A stretch of 64,000 nt of DNA, from NCBI GenBank assembly GCA_019155185.1, contig CM032813.1:7175001-7239000 (forward strand), in the 5' to 3' direction. Position numbers and translations under genes: made by a program. The DNA comes from Beaufortia kweichowensis. Lineage: Eukaryota; Chordata; Actinopteri; Cypriniformes; Gastromyzontidae. Below the pieces are notes generated by a model, which saw only the letters and a program-made list of their open reading frames with translations, made no database searches and had not been told where the DNA came from. How positions within the stretch are numbered: the stretch's first letter is position 1; every line of letters begins with the position of its first letter. Shown here piece by piece: positions 38,388 to 51,500 of the stretch.

Positions 38388-38819
38388 AGTACCAGTCAAA
38401 CGTTTAGACACAGTTGAAATGTTGTGTCTAAAAAAAATGTTTCTCATGATCTTATAATTTTTTAATATGTTTAAATATAAATATGTTTAATTAGAAAACT
38501 AAAATTATATTAAATTATTTTTAAATGGATTACTTGGACCAAATAATGAGTAAAAAGCAGCCAATAAGAGTCCAGCATAGATTGAAATTCCTTCAGTTTG
38601 CTTCCCAGGTTGAGACCCTAAGAAGCTGAATGATAAAATGTCAAAGTATGATTTTGCTAAATCTAGACAAAGGATTACTACTGTTAAATATTGTTTTAGG
38701 CACAACATAATTCCCAGTTACTGTTTTTTTATGGCTTTGATAAGTTTACTACTATTCTAAAATGTGAAATAAAATCTAAACAACAGTAAGTGTTCCAAAC
38801 GTTTGACAGGTGCTGTACA
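38388..38819. mobile_element. Inverted-end element, family D
   Basis: The left end agtaccagtcaaacgttt and the right end aaacgtttgacaggtgctgt are inverted copies with a shared caaacgttt core. About 432 bp, AT-rich inside, no transposase. A fragment related to its right half lies at 18822-18932. The ends resemble a widespread fish repeat beginning accagtcaaaagtttggaca. Confidence 0.7.
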
Positions 38820-39615
38820 TTAATGAGAAAGGTTTTGCTTTAGTCATTTAATATTCATGAGCTTAGGCATCTCATATATTACAACCCACTTGTAAATTTA
38901 GTTGTGATTGCATTCCCTAAAGTGAATTTTAATACTGGGTGTAAAGGCAGCTTCCCCAGCTGTTTCAAAAATGGTTAAGTCGTATCCTGGGGATCTGTCC
39001 AATGGGCTTCCATAACCCTGAGCCTTTCTTTAGTCCTACCTTCTTGGGTTTTATCTCTGGGATCAAACATCTCTTTCATCCTGTGAGATTTCTCTGGATG
39101 CGCCCATCAGAGAAGAGATTTGCGCTAGTGGTAGGTGAGTGAGGTCCTGCTGCGTTTAGCTTGATCCTCCACAGTTCCGGGCAGTGCTGTTTTTTGTTCC
39201 ACTGATTACGTTGTATCCCTTTCCCTGTGAAGTCGTGCTGGCCTAGCAGCATCTCCTCTACAGCTGTAAGTCTGCTTCCTTTGTACACCGATTTGCAGTC
39301 CCATGATGTAGTTGTCGGTGGGATAAGCTATGGGGCCTGTTAGAATTTGACTCTCTGTCCCGATTCTCGCCAGGTAAACTGCACTGTGCGATGTTGGCTT
39401 GTTCCTCTGACCTGAATCAATGATCCAGGTTTGAGGCAGCTGGATGGCTATTGATGTGTAATACTAAAGGACTTGTTAGTTTCCCTAGCGCCACTGCAGA
39501 GAAAACAAACGGTGTGAGTGTCAAGCGAGACGGCCGTATGCAGAGCAAACATCATAAAATAAGTTGTACTGTACCAGTGTTTATTTGAAAGAATTTAAGT
39601 GAAAGCTGCTGCTGC

Positions 39616-39648
<33 letters not shown>

Positions 39649-39777
39649 TAATAATAACAATAACAATAACAATAACAATAACAATAACAATGACAACAAT
39701 TAATAATAATAACAAAAACAATAATAATAAATTATTGTTATTATTATTATTATTTATTATTATTATTATTATTATTC
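39616..39777. repeat. AAT/AACAAT microsatellite with inverted ATT half
   Basis: Runs of taa and aacaat for about 115 bases pass through aaattattg into about 45 bases of tta repeats. The two halves are complementary, so the single strand can fold back on itself. Confidence 0.95.
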
Positions 39778-42700
39778 ACTTTTTTCTATTTAGATTTTCA
39801 TTTCTTTATCAGTTGTAATTATAAATTGGAAAATAAATGTATTCCCAGACAAAAGACACAAGAAATCCAGCAACTGTGGAAATGGCAGTGACAGAGCTCT
39901 GATCTTAACATCATTAACATTTGTTTAATGAATCCTATATGAAGTTAATTGACAAACTATTCATGTTTAAAATTGCTTGTCCCCACCAAAAAATAGATGC
40001 ATGATGCCCTACTCTTCAGCTGAAGAAACTCTTCAGCTTGTATTGTTATGATCTACAAGGAGGCAGAGGCCCATGCGCTGTTAAATGAGAGGGTGTTAAA
40101 CCACGCTTCTCTTGTAAGCACTGCTTTTTCATGTCACCTACTATTATACTGAACTAATGAAAGGTTAGACGTGATGCGTGTGTGGTTGTTGGAGGCTTGC
40201 TGTGTTTTGCCCCTCAGATAGAGAAGAACAGTTCTCTCCTGCTGTGATGTAGTATCTGACGGAGACGTGGTGGGCGTAACCGTGTGAGATTCTGCTTTAA
40301 TGATAGGTCTGTGCGGTCTTGTTTACACATTTCTGTACCTTTCCACATGATCTACAGGAAAATCTAAAAGACACAAGCCACTCAAAATTTGTAACCCTGT
40401 TTAGGTCAATATTTGATTGACAGGTGAGCAGGCGGCCCTTTGCTGTGGTCCGAATGTTATTTATGGTTATTTATGGGTTCCATAATTCTCACAGTCTCGT
40501 CTGTGAAGAAAAAAATAACTTAAACAGAGAGAGAGAGAAAACGGGAGAGAGAGAGCAAAGGCACCCACTTCTAACAAGTCAATTAAAAGAGAGAACACAT
40601 CAAAGACAGTTTCAGTCGTCTCCCTCGCTCTCAAGCAAAAGAAGCTCCCTTTGGCAAGGGCACGCAAACAGGTGCTAATCCCTGTCCGCTAGTGTGCAGA
40701 GTAAAGAACCGTCTCTCGCACCCACCTCACCCCCACTTACTAATCAGCCTCAACCCCAGACTCGAAAACTCGCTGTGCGTTAGAGCTCTCAGCGCTCCTC
40801 GGTAGCACCACAGACCTCAGGGGGCCGCGTGCAAAACCTCGATAAGACGCGTGGCTCCCTCATGCCTCATTAGAGGATCTGCATGAAATGGCTCCTTTTT
40901 CCCTGTGGACATTTGTAAGGTGTTTGGGAGGGGGGCGTATTGTTTTCAGATACACCGGTGCGAGAGAAATCAAAGTAACTCCATCCCGAGTGATGGAAAC
41001 CATCGTGATGTGTGGCCCTCGTACCTGCTGCCGGGATGGTACGTTTTGATGGCGAAATGTTGCGATAATCTTTCTTTGTGTGTTTTATTGAACTGAAAAA
41101 TATACTCATTTGATTACAGCTGTAATAACGTTAAGTTAAATGAATAAATGAAGAGAACAAGGCAACAAATTCATATTTAAATATATAAATAAAAACCTGA
41201 AAAAGTCTTTAATAATATTCTAAGCTATACCGGTCTTTTGGGATATTAGCGGTGTGTTAATAAAAGATTATTTTAAACATTACAGTAGGTAAATGAGTTC
41301 TGCTTTGGCCCTGAGTGCCTTTTTAAATATAAAGATCCTAGTTGTTCCTAGTCCTAATGCGAATGTCTCTGAAAACGCCACAAAATTGTAGCAGTTGAGG
41401 ATAAAGCCTATTTTGAGGCCATCAGAGACCGGTTTAGTGAACTAAGCACATTGGGAAGCTGCATTATTAAACAAAGATTTGCTGTCCTATGTGTTTTTTG
41501 AGATTACAAAATTTGATTTAATGTTAGTTTCTTCATCTGATTTGGCTTGTGCAGTATTTCATTACGTTTTTTGAGAAGATCATCACATGAGGAATAAGAA
41601 ACGGGTGGAGGCATATTATCATGATTCAGGTATAAACCTTCTCAGCAGATTCACAGTTAAGGTGTCATTTCTCATCAACCTGCTTTGTACCGAGTTGGGC
41701 TGTTTTGCTCAGATGGTACACATACAGTCTGTTTTCTAACTTTCTGGTGCACAAAATTGAAAAAGGCTTTTTTAATCTTGCATTGGCTTTTTTTATTGTA
41801 GAGAACACATTTTTATGCTTTTACTATGTGATTTCTGTACAATAAAGAGCTCTTTGCTATTAAATACAAATAATCGTGTGAGTTTTTTGTTTGTGATGGA
41901 GGATGACCAGAACAATGCCTGTTTTTACTTTTGTCCCCAAGCTAATCCCCTGGATTGCCTAGGAAGCCAAATATCTTCTACAAAGCCCTTTGGTCTTCAG
42001 CTAAAATCGCTGAAACACAACCAGGAGAAGAAGAAAACATAGTTGTCTTCCACACAATGAGTCGTGTTGTGCTTGTCTAGTATACAGAATACCACAAATA
42101 AGTTCACGAACAAAAAAGTTTTGACTGTTTATACTGACACACTGTGTACTTCTGAGGATAAAGGAATACAAATGACCATAAATTGGCAGTGACAGAGGTG
42201 TCTCATGATTACAGAGCGTTCTTGCAGAAATGTGGACTTCACAACAAGCTTTCAATAAGGTAAAAATGACCTGTACCAGATCTGAGCATGATCTCCTGGC
42301 TTCCAGCAATAACATAAAATAAGGTCACTTATGCTTGCAGACAGATCCATGAAAACAAGGTGTCAGCCGCTCTAAACAACATCTCATTTATGGCCGTGTG
42401 TTCACACTTCAAACTCAAGATTTTCACGCTCGCATGCCATCTCGAGTGGGTGAACGCTCACTGTTCCGAAAAGATTTTCAAACTCCTAGTGCACGAGGAG
42501 TTATTGCAGATGGATTGATAATAAAGGCGAATGATACGTTTGCGGTGGGCCCTTTGTCATTATAGTTCAATATTCTATTGGTGTAGTAATGGAGAGAGAA
42601 AGCAAACTCTGTTTATTTTTCCTGCTTATTGATTTTCATTGGTGTTCGGTTCACAGGTTCGGTTTTTAACCCATTAGTTAAGCAACGTGGCCTTCTAAAA

Positions 42701-43084
42701 TTAATTACTATTATTAGTGAAGGGGAATGTTAATGCCACATTAATGCTTTTTAGTTAAGATAGTGAGTTCTGTTTTAATAGTCTTTTACACAGAAGCATT
42801 ATCACAGTATAATTTTTTGTTTCTGTTTTAGTGCGTATTAAGGATAATATGGCTTTTATATATCATTTGGGAATGAGTATTTGTTGAAATAGCAGTGATT
42901 AAATACAAATCAAATGCATAATTGTTGTTTAAATGTGCAGCAGTATGCAAAGTTATTGCAATGACACTATTGTTTTTAATAATGCATATGGGCAATTCCA
43001 TGCAAATGTCAATCTTAACATGAAAAAATGTTTACATTATACTGATAGCTCAGATGTCAATATTTAATGGTTTAAATACCTATG

Positions 43085-43380
43085 TGAGGTCTCTCTAAGT
43101 TTTTAAAGCATTTTTTATAATCAGATTAAGTGCTGTTTTTAGAATTGTCACATCCATAACATTAAAATAAAATAACGAGTAATCAAGTAAACAAGTAAAT
43201 AATAATGAGTCATCTCAATGGGTATTATTGCTTCTGGTTTCTCTCTTTGTCACATCCATAACACATTCACAATATTCAATTTTTTAAATGGATAACTCAT
43301 ACACAGACTGATATTTTTTATATCTGAACTCTATCAAAATTTATATCTCAACTCTATGAAAATGTCACATCCATAACGCT
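43085..43380 (+). repeat. Dispersed repeat, family B, copy 2
   Basis: Parallels 24181-24472 from ggtctctctaagtttt to gaactctatca. The word gtcacatccataac occurs three times, at 43147, 43249 and 43364; the equivalent site in copy 1 (24257) has one base changed. Confidence 0.75.
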
Positions 43381-43459
43381 CGTGAAATGTCTTGGTAAAT
43401 GTATGACACCTTGTCTCCCAAACTTTAATCTCATTGTTCTCTTTCTCTCTATATCTTAG

Positions 43460-43631
43460 AGATTTGAGGTGCATCATGACCCAATGGTAAGCGTGGGCCA
43501 CATTGTGCGAGCCGGGGGTGGCGTTTGGATGGCTTTCTCAGAGGGTTCCTCCATACGACTGTTCCATACCGAGACACTGGAGCACCTACAGGAGATCAAC
43601 ATTTCCACACCTGCTTCCTTTCATAACCCCA
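43460..43631 (+). CDS. arhgef10l: arhgef10l exon E9 (propeller)
   Basis: A 172-bp exon encoding [50 protein letters not shown] and [36 protein letters not shown] is nearly invariant in the family, and here [20 protein letters not shown] keeps it. This is the strongest single match in the window. The acceptor is tatatcttag and the donor is ccca/gtaagt. The final A starts a serine codon. Confidence 0.97.
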
Positions 43632-46231
43632 GTAAGTATCTCTCCATCCCTCATCTGAAAAGATCCGTTTGAATGCACGTTTTATGATACAAAGGTAATG
43701 ATGTAGTAGTTCATGTTCGAACGGTTCCTGTAGACTGGCTCTCCAGGGACAGACGATGAATAAGTAGCTAACTTAAGATCCCGCTGAGCGGTAATGGAGC
43801 TGCAGGGTTAACGGCAGGAAAAGTCACATAAGAATGAAGGCACAATGCCACAGACGAAGCCTTCTATTCTGAACGTTGCCATGGCAACACTCTTGTCACG
43901 ACTCCAGAAACCATGGCATGTTGCCAGCATTTGCCATCTTTCTTTTCTGACCCTGTTCTTTGCCCACCCGGTCTTTAACTTGTCTGCATTCACCTCCAAT
44001 TTTGTCTCCATCTTTAGCTCTCAAATTTTGCTGTCTTTTCAATTTTTTCAGACTCCATCTCTTCCTTATAGATGAAATATTTACCATCCCAAGCCACTGT
44101 CTTTGCTTCCTGTCCTTGTGTAAACAGTAATTATATAAGCCAGGACACAGACAAGCGTGGTTTGAAAATGGTCTAATATCTGCACGGCAAATTGTCACTT
44201 CACTGCAGTTCCATGTCGCACGCGCAGCTATATCAAGAGAAATATGGGTGGCGTTGCGTAAGTATCTTGCAGAATTCTCCAGAGCAGAACAGCGTTTGAT
44301 TTCACTTGAACTCGAGGTCCACGTTTAGCCAAAAAAGCATAATTCTTCAGTTGTCACAGACAATTGCCATCAAGCGGAATAGAAAGAAGAAGGCGGTACA
44401 GAAAGAGCAGTACATCAGACTTGGCCAAAGCTAATTAGTGTCACAGAGAAACAAAGAGGAAAAAGTGATAGCTCACAGTTTCTGACAACAAGTGAGAACA
44501 TCAAACCTGTGGATTAAAGTTACAGCTGTATTTTTAAAAACACTTACAGCAGAATTGGCCAGTGTTGTGGCTAAGACGTCTGGAAAGTTACATGACCCCG
44601 AGGCAAGTGTCCAACTGTTTAAATATGTAGTGTGTGTTTGCTGAGCTGCAGTTTCAGGTAATGGAAGGAAGATTCACAGTTCACTGTGCACAAAAGCAAA
44701 AATACGTTTTGGCAGATGTCGCCTTCTCATACCGTTGGTTCTCCTGAATATGCTAATCCCCAGACATCACATATAGGAAAGCTGATATGGTTATTACAGA
44801 TCAGCAGCCTTCTAATCCCACAGGTTTGCTCCCGCTTGATGAATTAATTAGTTTCAAAGTCATTTTCCTTTTTTGTTTGCAACTTTCAGATATGATGAAC
44901 TAGACCAGATGCTTTCTAAACCTGCAGAGGCTAAATCATTCTTAAAGTGTTGCATCTTTAATAATCAAATCCATGGAGAGAGATAAATGTAAACTGTAAA
45001 TCATACTGTATGTATGCAGTTGTTGTAGTCAATGGCACTTATTATGTAAGCAGTCTATGAAATCCAGGCAAATGTAATTATGTGATTAAAAGAATCAAGT
45101 AGTCATATGATGATGAAAATAAGTAATGTGTGTTAATTGCTGTAAATTGTATGAGATACGGTTTAGAGATACAGTACTCAGATTTTGATAAATAATAATA
45201 TTTATTTTTATATTATAATTTATATTAGATTTCACTGTTGGCTTCCTAAAAGTTAATGTAAATATTGACCTCACTCAGACAATATGAAAAATCAAGGTTA
45301 TATTTTTACAGAATGCTCTTTACATTACGTTGAGTTTTTACAGACTGTCACATACTGTATGTGCAGTACATGCAAAAATATTACATGCAATGTTCAGTTT
45401 TTTCATCCTACCTGTATGCACTTGTGACTGTACAGCTGCAGATTTATGTAACAGTCCATTATTAAAGCAAGCGTTCTTCAACAGGCAAAGAATGCATAAT
45501 GTTAAATGCTCTGCAGAACGATACAGCTGACATTTTTAAGAAGGAATTCCATCTAAGGCTATTGCTTTTACATGACCTTCAGAGGTTTTCTGCAGACTAA
45601 CCACCGCTCTGCAAATACTTCATTTACACATTAGCCGAAGCCTCCCTAAGTGCTATAGCAACCTAAAGACAGCCTGCCGTGGAAACAAATCAATTAGCCA
45701 CTCGCCGGTCGTTCGCGCGAAGCGGATGTCATAACTTAAGTGTGCGACCACCATCCAGCATTCGGCTGAACTCTCTGCCGTGCTTCTTTTCCCCACTCGC
45801 CTTTAATTAGAATGTGTGTCGTGATTAAAGTTACTGTTAGATGTCTGAAGATCCAGGGTCAGAGGTTTCAGTTCTACGAAAAAAGTCCTTTAAATGCTTC
45901 ATGCTTTTTGTAAAAATGTTTTCATACCTGAACCCTGAGGTGTCTCGCCGAATGTTGAACAACTCGCTACACACTGCTGTAATTGACCAGTTACATAAAA
46001 TCATTAGATAACAGTTGCAAGAGTGAGATAATCAGCGGTGCGCCGACTTCATTGTGTGTCTCTACAGAAACGATGCTTGTAGATGAAAGCAGAATACGGC
46101 CTAGAACGATTTATGCTTTTAAAAGGATAAAACGTACTGTAAATACGTAAAAGCAGGCTGCCATTTGTAAGTGAACAGTAACTGAAGAAAGTTTTTCAGT
46201 TGTAAGATCCGTTTTTCTTTTTCTTTTAAAG
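43632..46231 (+). other. Intron 9 (2.6 kb)
   Basis: From gtaagtat to ttcttttaaag. No named repeat. Positions 45,690-45,800 form a CpG-richer patch (gccggtcgttcgcgcgaagc) of unknown meaning. Frames at 43845-44075 and 43896-44198 (minus) are not recognisable proteins. Confidence 0.8.
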
Positions 46232-46354
46232 GTCAAAGGAGCCTAAGAGTCACCAGTCTGCTGATTTGTCAGGGATTGTTGTGGGTGGGCACTGCTCAGG
46301 GCTTTATCATCACCCTGCCTGTGCCCAAGCTGGAGGGTATCCCCAAAATTACAG
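46232..46354 (+). CDS. arhgef10l: arhgef10l exon E10 (propeller)
   Basis: A 123-bp exon. Two bases complete a serine codon, then it encodes QRSLRVTSLLICQGLLWVGT followed by AQGFIITLPVPKLEGIPKIT. VTSLL-CQGLLWVGT-QG-I--LPVP-LEGIPKITG is a strongly conserved final-blade motif. The acceptor is ttcttttaaag and the donor is acag/gtatgg. The last G begins the glycine codon of the KITGKG motif. Confidence 0.96.
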
Positions 46355-46839
46355 GTATGGAGGTTTTTATCATGCTTTTACCCCATAAGGAAATTGTTTT
46401 CTTTGTTGATACTGTTGGAAATGTTTTTAACTAAGTCAATCCAAGTATGTTTTTTAGAAAAAATGTATCTTAATCGACTCATTTAGTTTTATTCTTCATA
46501 ATTAAACATGACTCTCCTGCCATGAACATAGCCATAGAAGGTGGCATGACATTAAAAAAAAAAAAATCTTGACAATTAAACAATTATACAGACTAATATT
46601 ATAATATATCTAATCTAATCATTATAAACTATATATAGATGGAAAGGTCTAAAACTCTAATAAGAAGGATTAAAAGTGAATTTTTATGTGTATGCTCAAT
46701 ATGTGCAGTGACAGTAATCAGGTTAAATCATATTTTCATATTTCTATATTTTCAGTGTGAATTTTATTTCTGTTATTGATAAAAGCTGTATTTCATTTTC
46801 TAATTTACTGATTAACATGTGTGTTTCACTGTGATACAG
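46355..46839 (+). other. Intron 10 (485 bp) with inverted family C repeat
   Basis: From gtatggag to ctgtgatacag. Most of it is AT-rich. About 46585-46730 is an inverted copy of the family C repeat: ggaaaggtct, tgctcaatatgtgca and taatcaggttaaatc are complements of the words at 11071-11290 and 31376-31610. Confidence 0.75.
46585..46730 (-). repeat. Dispersed repeat, family C, copy 3 (inverted)
   Basis: Read on the minus strand it carries gatttaacctgatta, tgcacatattgagca, ttagacctttccat and aatgattagat in the order of the other two copies. Confidence 0.6.
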
Positions 46840-47375
46840 GTAAAGGCATGATGTCTCTTAATGCTCACTGCGGACCTGTCGATTTCTTAGTCGCCATATC
46901 TAGTACTTTATCCCCGAATCTTCTCAAGCGAGATTCTGTTGTGGAAGGGCCTGATTCTGCTTGTGGTGTGGAGGATCGCAGTGACTCCTCCTCCCAGGAG
47001 TCGCTCCAGCAGCCCTGCATTTCCACCCATGTGGACGGCAAAGCAAAGGGGCGGGGCGTGATGCTACAGTACCGCCTCCGTTCAACATCAGGGTTGCCAG
47101 GGCGACCGCTAACCGCACGAGGGGACGAAGCCTCGGACTCGTCTTTAGAATCTCTGGAACACAGCATGGAAGACGGCTCTATTTACGAACTCAGCGATGA
47201 CCCGGACATGTGGGTCAAGGGTAGGCCGTGCGAGCGGGGCGGGGCGAGGAGGGACAGGGTTACCTCTGTAGCGGTGATCTCAGGGGGGAAAGGTTTTCGC
47301 AGACTGAGGGAAGGTTCGCAGGGCGGTACCACAGAAAATAGTCTTATGATATGGCAGCTTCCTCTCACCGTTTGA
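46840..47375 (+). CDS. arhgef10l: arhgef10l exon E11 (last coding exon, C-terminus)
   Basis: Two bases complete a glycine codon, then 177 residues and TGA. It encodes KGMMSLNAHCGPVDFLVAIS, closing the propeller. A Ser/Gln-rich variable stretch with DRSDSSSQESLQQP follows, then GVMLQYRLRSTSGLPGRPLT, a Ser-rich patch (SDSSLESLEHS), EDGSIYELSDDPDMWVKGRP, RVTSVAVISGGKGFRRL and the end MIWQLPLTV. The LQYRLRST and EDGSIYE-DDPD-WV-RPC blocks separate ARHGEF10L from its paralogues. Two Ser-rich acidic patches are likely disordered and may be phosphorylated (inference). The acceptor is ctgtgatacag. Minus frames over it are shadows. Confidence 0.96.
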
Positions 47376-48575
47376 GCTTCTTTATGTGGTACAAAATGTG
47401 CATCTCAGGTGTTTGGGGATATTAAGAAAGTGAAGTCATGATGCAAGTAATAACAATATCCTCTCTCTTTGGTCACTGTATAGCAGTGAAGATTTGTGAT
47501 TCTTGTATTTAACATCTCTGACAGCAAAATGTTCAACATAATCAGGGGCTTGACTATGCAGAACAGAATATTTCCTTGAGGGCCGCAGTCAGGTCAACCT
47601 TTAGCGAATCATTTTCTTTGGAATTCACCACACCACAAAGCCGCCAAAGGGGTCTTTTTATTCCCCAGCGTCTGAAATCATATCAACAGAAAGTGAAAAG
47701 CAAAGTGAAAGTGGTTTTCTACGCTTCCTTGCAGTCACAGAGATTTTTTTCTCGCCCCTTGACTCTTGATAATGTGAACACACAATTCTTTTTGAAAGTC
47801 TCGTCTGTGCGAGTGAACCGATTTGAGGAGGGTCCTATGTTTTGATGATAGGGATTGGTAAAGCCTAATTAAAACTCTTTTTCTCAAACATGACCAGAAA
47901 ACATTCTGACCATATGGCAGTCATTTGAAACGTCTGCTTAAAACGCTATTACTTAACAAGCAAATTCATCAGTAGCTGGTATTAGAAAAATACAAGCACC
48001 ACTGATTACAGGAAAATTGTGGATCTGGTAAGACTTTAGAGGTTCATTTGGTTTTGTTGAAGAGAGATTCACTGCTGACGCTTGTGTAATATTGCAACAG
48101 TAATTAGTTCCTCTTATTCTTCGTCCACGTTTAACAGATTCAAAAGTAAACCTTTAGAAATGATTTCATGTAGTGTAAAAGGGAATAGGAGTGTTGTTTT
48201 TGGTACAAATAAGCAAATATATAAATAATGCACTAATGAATAAATAAAACGTTTTCAAAATATGTGTATAATGAACAATGACCTACCTTTGAAGTTGTTA
48301 CTGAGCCTGTACTGAGTGAACAGAGTGAATATTTTTTACATTACTTAGTAAACCGTTTTGATGACAGGAAATATACTGACATCTATAACACTAAAATGTA
48401 GATACTTTAGAAATAGTTACTAAACTTTGTAGGTAAAGGTTTAATTTTTTCATCTTATTTTTCCACAATATGTAACATTATGAATGTATGAACTGTATAA
48501 TTTGTCCTGGTACTGCAAGCGTTTGTCTTTTTTTAATTTGTATTTTAACGAATAAAACATTTATGAAAGCCATAA
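47376..48575 (+). other. arhgef10l: Probable 3' untranslated region
   Basis: AT-rich sequence directly after the stop, with no intron-like signals. It contains aataaataaa at 48239-48248 and aataaa at 48551-48556, then a T/GT-rich stretch. The end point near 48,575 is an inference; the earlier signal near 48,240 or one at 48,734 could be used instead. A frame at 47576-47845 is not a recognisable protein. Confidence 0.5.
48551..48556 (+). promoter_or_regulatory. Candidate polyadenylation signal
   Basis: Canonical aataaa, preceded by tgta words (tgtataatttgtcc, ttgtatttt) and followed by a gtgttt-containing stretch. Alternatives are at 48239-48248 and 48734-48739. Confidence 0.45.
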
Positions 48576-51500
48576 AATCCCACAGAATTTAATAACAGTA
48601 GTGTTTACAACAGTCGTTCATTGTTTGAATATGAAATGTTAAATAATACATTGTTTATTATCCATCCCAATAACGTAATTACTTGAAGTTTCCACATGTC
48701 CCAAATGCACTGAAGTGAGTTTTATTTTGTGCTAATAAAATCATAGTCGCTGTTACTCAAATAAGTTTTAAATGTCTTCAGGTCTTTTATTTACATAAAC
48801 ATAAAATGTTTTTTTTATTATAAACCTTTAGTCTGAAATGTGCAAAACGGGACACTAGACGAAAACGCCGTGTAGTCCTGGTGTCTGCTAAGCTGTCAAA
48901 TGTATGCATGCCCATGCATTTTTTCATCTCTTGTTGACCTGCGGAAAGGCAAAAATCCTTGTGATTACATACGGTTTACTTAGAGATTGTGGATAAGCGT
49001 GGTGCATTAAATGACATGCCACACTGGAGAAAGCCCAGAAGCTGCGATAAAAGGTCAAAACTGAATAAATTGATGCGTGTTGGGACAGTAAGAAACTCAA
49101 CGCTTGTGCCAGAACATCAAGGACTTGAAAATGATCACATGCCAAACAGAGTTTAAGCTCTGCGGACATACAAAGGTTTTTAATTATTAATTATGTAAGA
49201 CCTCCTAATTTCCCTGCATCCTTTTTTCCCAAATCCAAGAATACCTCATAACACCAGAGCAGTGTTTACAACCCATTGATCAATTATTTTACAAATTTAA
49301 AGCACTATGAAATGTAAAACAACATTGGGCTAGGTTTCTGTGCATCCACTGAGATAAACCCCTGTAGGCACTCAGACTTGCAAAATAATCTCATTCCTGT
49401 CTAGGACAAATGGATGATTTGTGATTGGTCGAGCTCATTTGCGATTTATCTTTCTCGTGGGCAGCTCTGGCACCGTCGTTTTGGTGGAAAAGCGGTATTT
49501 AAAACCCAAGGACGCTCTGGTGTATTCAGATGGTACATGAATGGTGTAAACACAGCTGTGTGAGTGAAATAGAGGTTCTGGGTTACAGACCAAAAGCTCC
49601 TGCTGAATCTCTTCATCCTTGTCCTGCTGGATGGTCTGCTGGCTTCCGAACATCAGCCTTAGGCGGATACACAACAGAAAGCTCAGTTAAACCCATGTTA
49701 GTGTAGTTTACAGCATGAAGGGTGTTTGACTGAGTGTCATTTGCGATGAAATTGATTTGAGATCGGAGTTGTGTGAAACAGCTGTGCTTACTGCTTACCG
49801 CTTGTGTTTTCTTGGGAAGTTTTGTTAGTTGGACAAGAAAATCACCCAGCCATGTTATTTGGAGAGGAGGTAAACATCAAACAAGTTGAAACGAGCTGCT
49901 GATTCTCTGCATATTTACCATTAGGGTCAATGCTATTTGCACTCAGTGTTGTGTGACTAGAGTACTAAACATCTCCTGCAGCATTCATTTATTCTTGAGT
50001 TTTGGGAAATCTTTGACTTTCAGGCAATGTAATTTAAAGTAATTTATATTTTAAACAGCATTAAGCTATGGCGAGTACAGGAATACATAGTTTACTTTAG
50101 TTTTGCTGCTTTTTTCCATGTGACTACATTACAGAAAATGACCTTGGAGGAGTTGCTGTGTCCTGTTTTTATGGGATAGCCAATATAACCAGTAATATAA
50201 AGAATTAGCCACAAATCATCATAAATGCAATTATCTTTTAAAGAAAAAGTGAGACACAGTACTGGTTATTTCAATTTGCATAAGTCATTTTCTCATTTCT
50301 TGCTAACCCTTGTGAAATATTCCAGTGGGGAATGTCTCCATACAGACAACCGAGATCACACATGCTGAGTCAGAACCGTCGAGTTCAGGGTGGAAGATGG
50401 AAAAGCACAGACTTTGTATTTGCCCAATATAAGCCAACAATTGTGCCGCAGTGCTGAATTGCAATTTAAAACCGAGTTTTGCGATAAAATATCCTGTTCA
50501 CTAACCACACTTTCGCCTCAAAGGAGACAACAAAGGAAGCCAGGTTGCAGAGCAAGCGTTTCGCTTGACAAACAGTCGCAAACTGCAGATACATGTAGAT
50601 GCGTGTATTTTTCCACTAAAGATGTTATTCGGCTCCACCTTGGGAGAGTTTTGTCTATCATGCAACACAGCTGTGAACATAACACATACCTCTTCTTAAG
50701 CTTTAGGTAATATTTGCTTGCTTGATGGATGCTGAACAGTACATACAGATGACTACAGCTTGTGCTGTATACATTTCTTGGTTTATTATTGAAAGAATGG
50801 AGTTGAAGCTTCCCTTAAACATGCGTTTCCATTAAGATTTGCTAAAAATGAAAAAGACATCTGTGACCAAGACATTAAACGGTGCAGACTGGAAAGTATA
50901 AAATAATGTTGACGGCCTGAAAGCTCAATGTCTGCAGCGTGAAGCGTGATAGTTAAGCCATGAATTGTTAACTTGCAGCTTCAATGCTGCTGAATTCCAA
51001 TGGTATTTTTCTAATTGACAGGTCTATCAATTGTTCGTTTCATTTCTCCATGTTCGTTGCTTCACTGACCATTGCTTCTTAAAGGCTCCAGTGGTTGGTA
51101 AAAATCTTTTATTTGAAATGATGAATCATGCAGAAAATGAATAAAAAATGTAATCACTGCACATTGTGTTTCTTTTTATTCAAAAAGACACTTGTGGCAT
51201 AGCCAGACTTGGATGAGTTCTGAATACTTAACATCTAAATACTCAATAAACATATAGCCTAATACAATATTCCTATTATTAAGAAACTTTTGTGACCCTT
51301 AAGTGAGACAAATTACAAATCATCAAAGTCACATCTGCAAATAAATGGATAAATGTATAAAGTTGGTTCATTATAAAGAGTATTTATTGTTTGAAAATAA
51401 AAATGTTTTGCTTGAGCAATCTTTTCATGTCTTTTTTATTAACTTGATTTGTTATTGTGTTATGTAATAAAAAAAAAAGTCTAAAGTGCTCTCAGACTGT

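Larger units (their letters stand above)
37916..43459 (+). other. Intron 8 (5.5 kb)
   Basis: From gtaagct to atatcttag. It holds a family D element (38388-38819), an AAT/ATT tract (39616-39777), a purine-rich gagagaga patch (about 40,520-40,556) and family B copy 2 (43085-43380). A GC-richer stretch at 40,680-41,050 has no exon with family similarity. Confidence 0.8.

Noticed and set aside
40408..40422. Copy of the E1 acceptor context (tatttgattgacagg)
   Set aside because: A 15-base match between two points is expected about once or twice by chance in a window this size, and no exon follows.
49435..49674. 79-codon minus-strand frame with plausible composition
   Set aside because: No recognised family, no promoter or splice signals, and the length is within chance.
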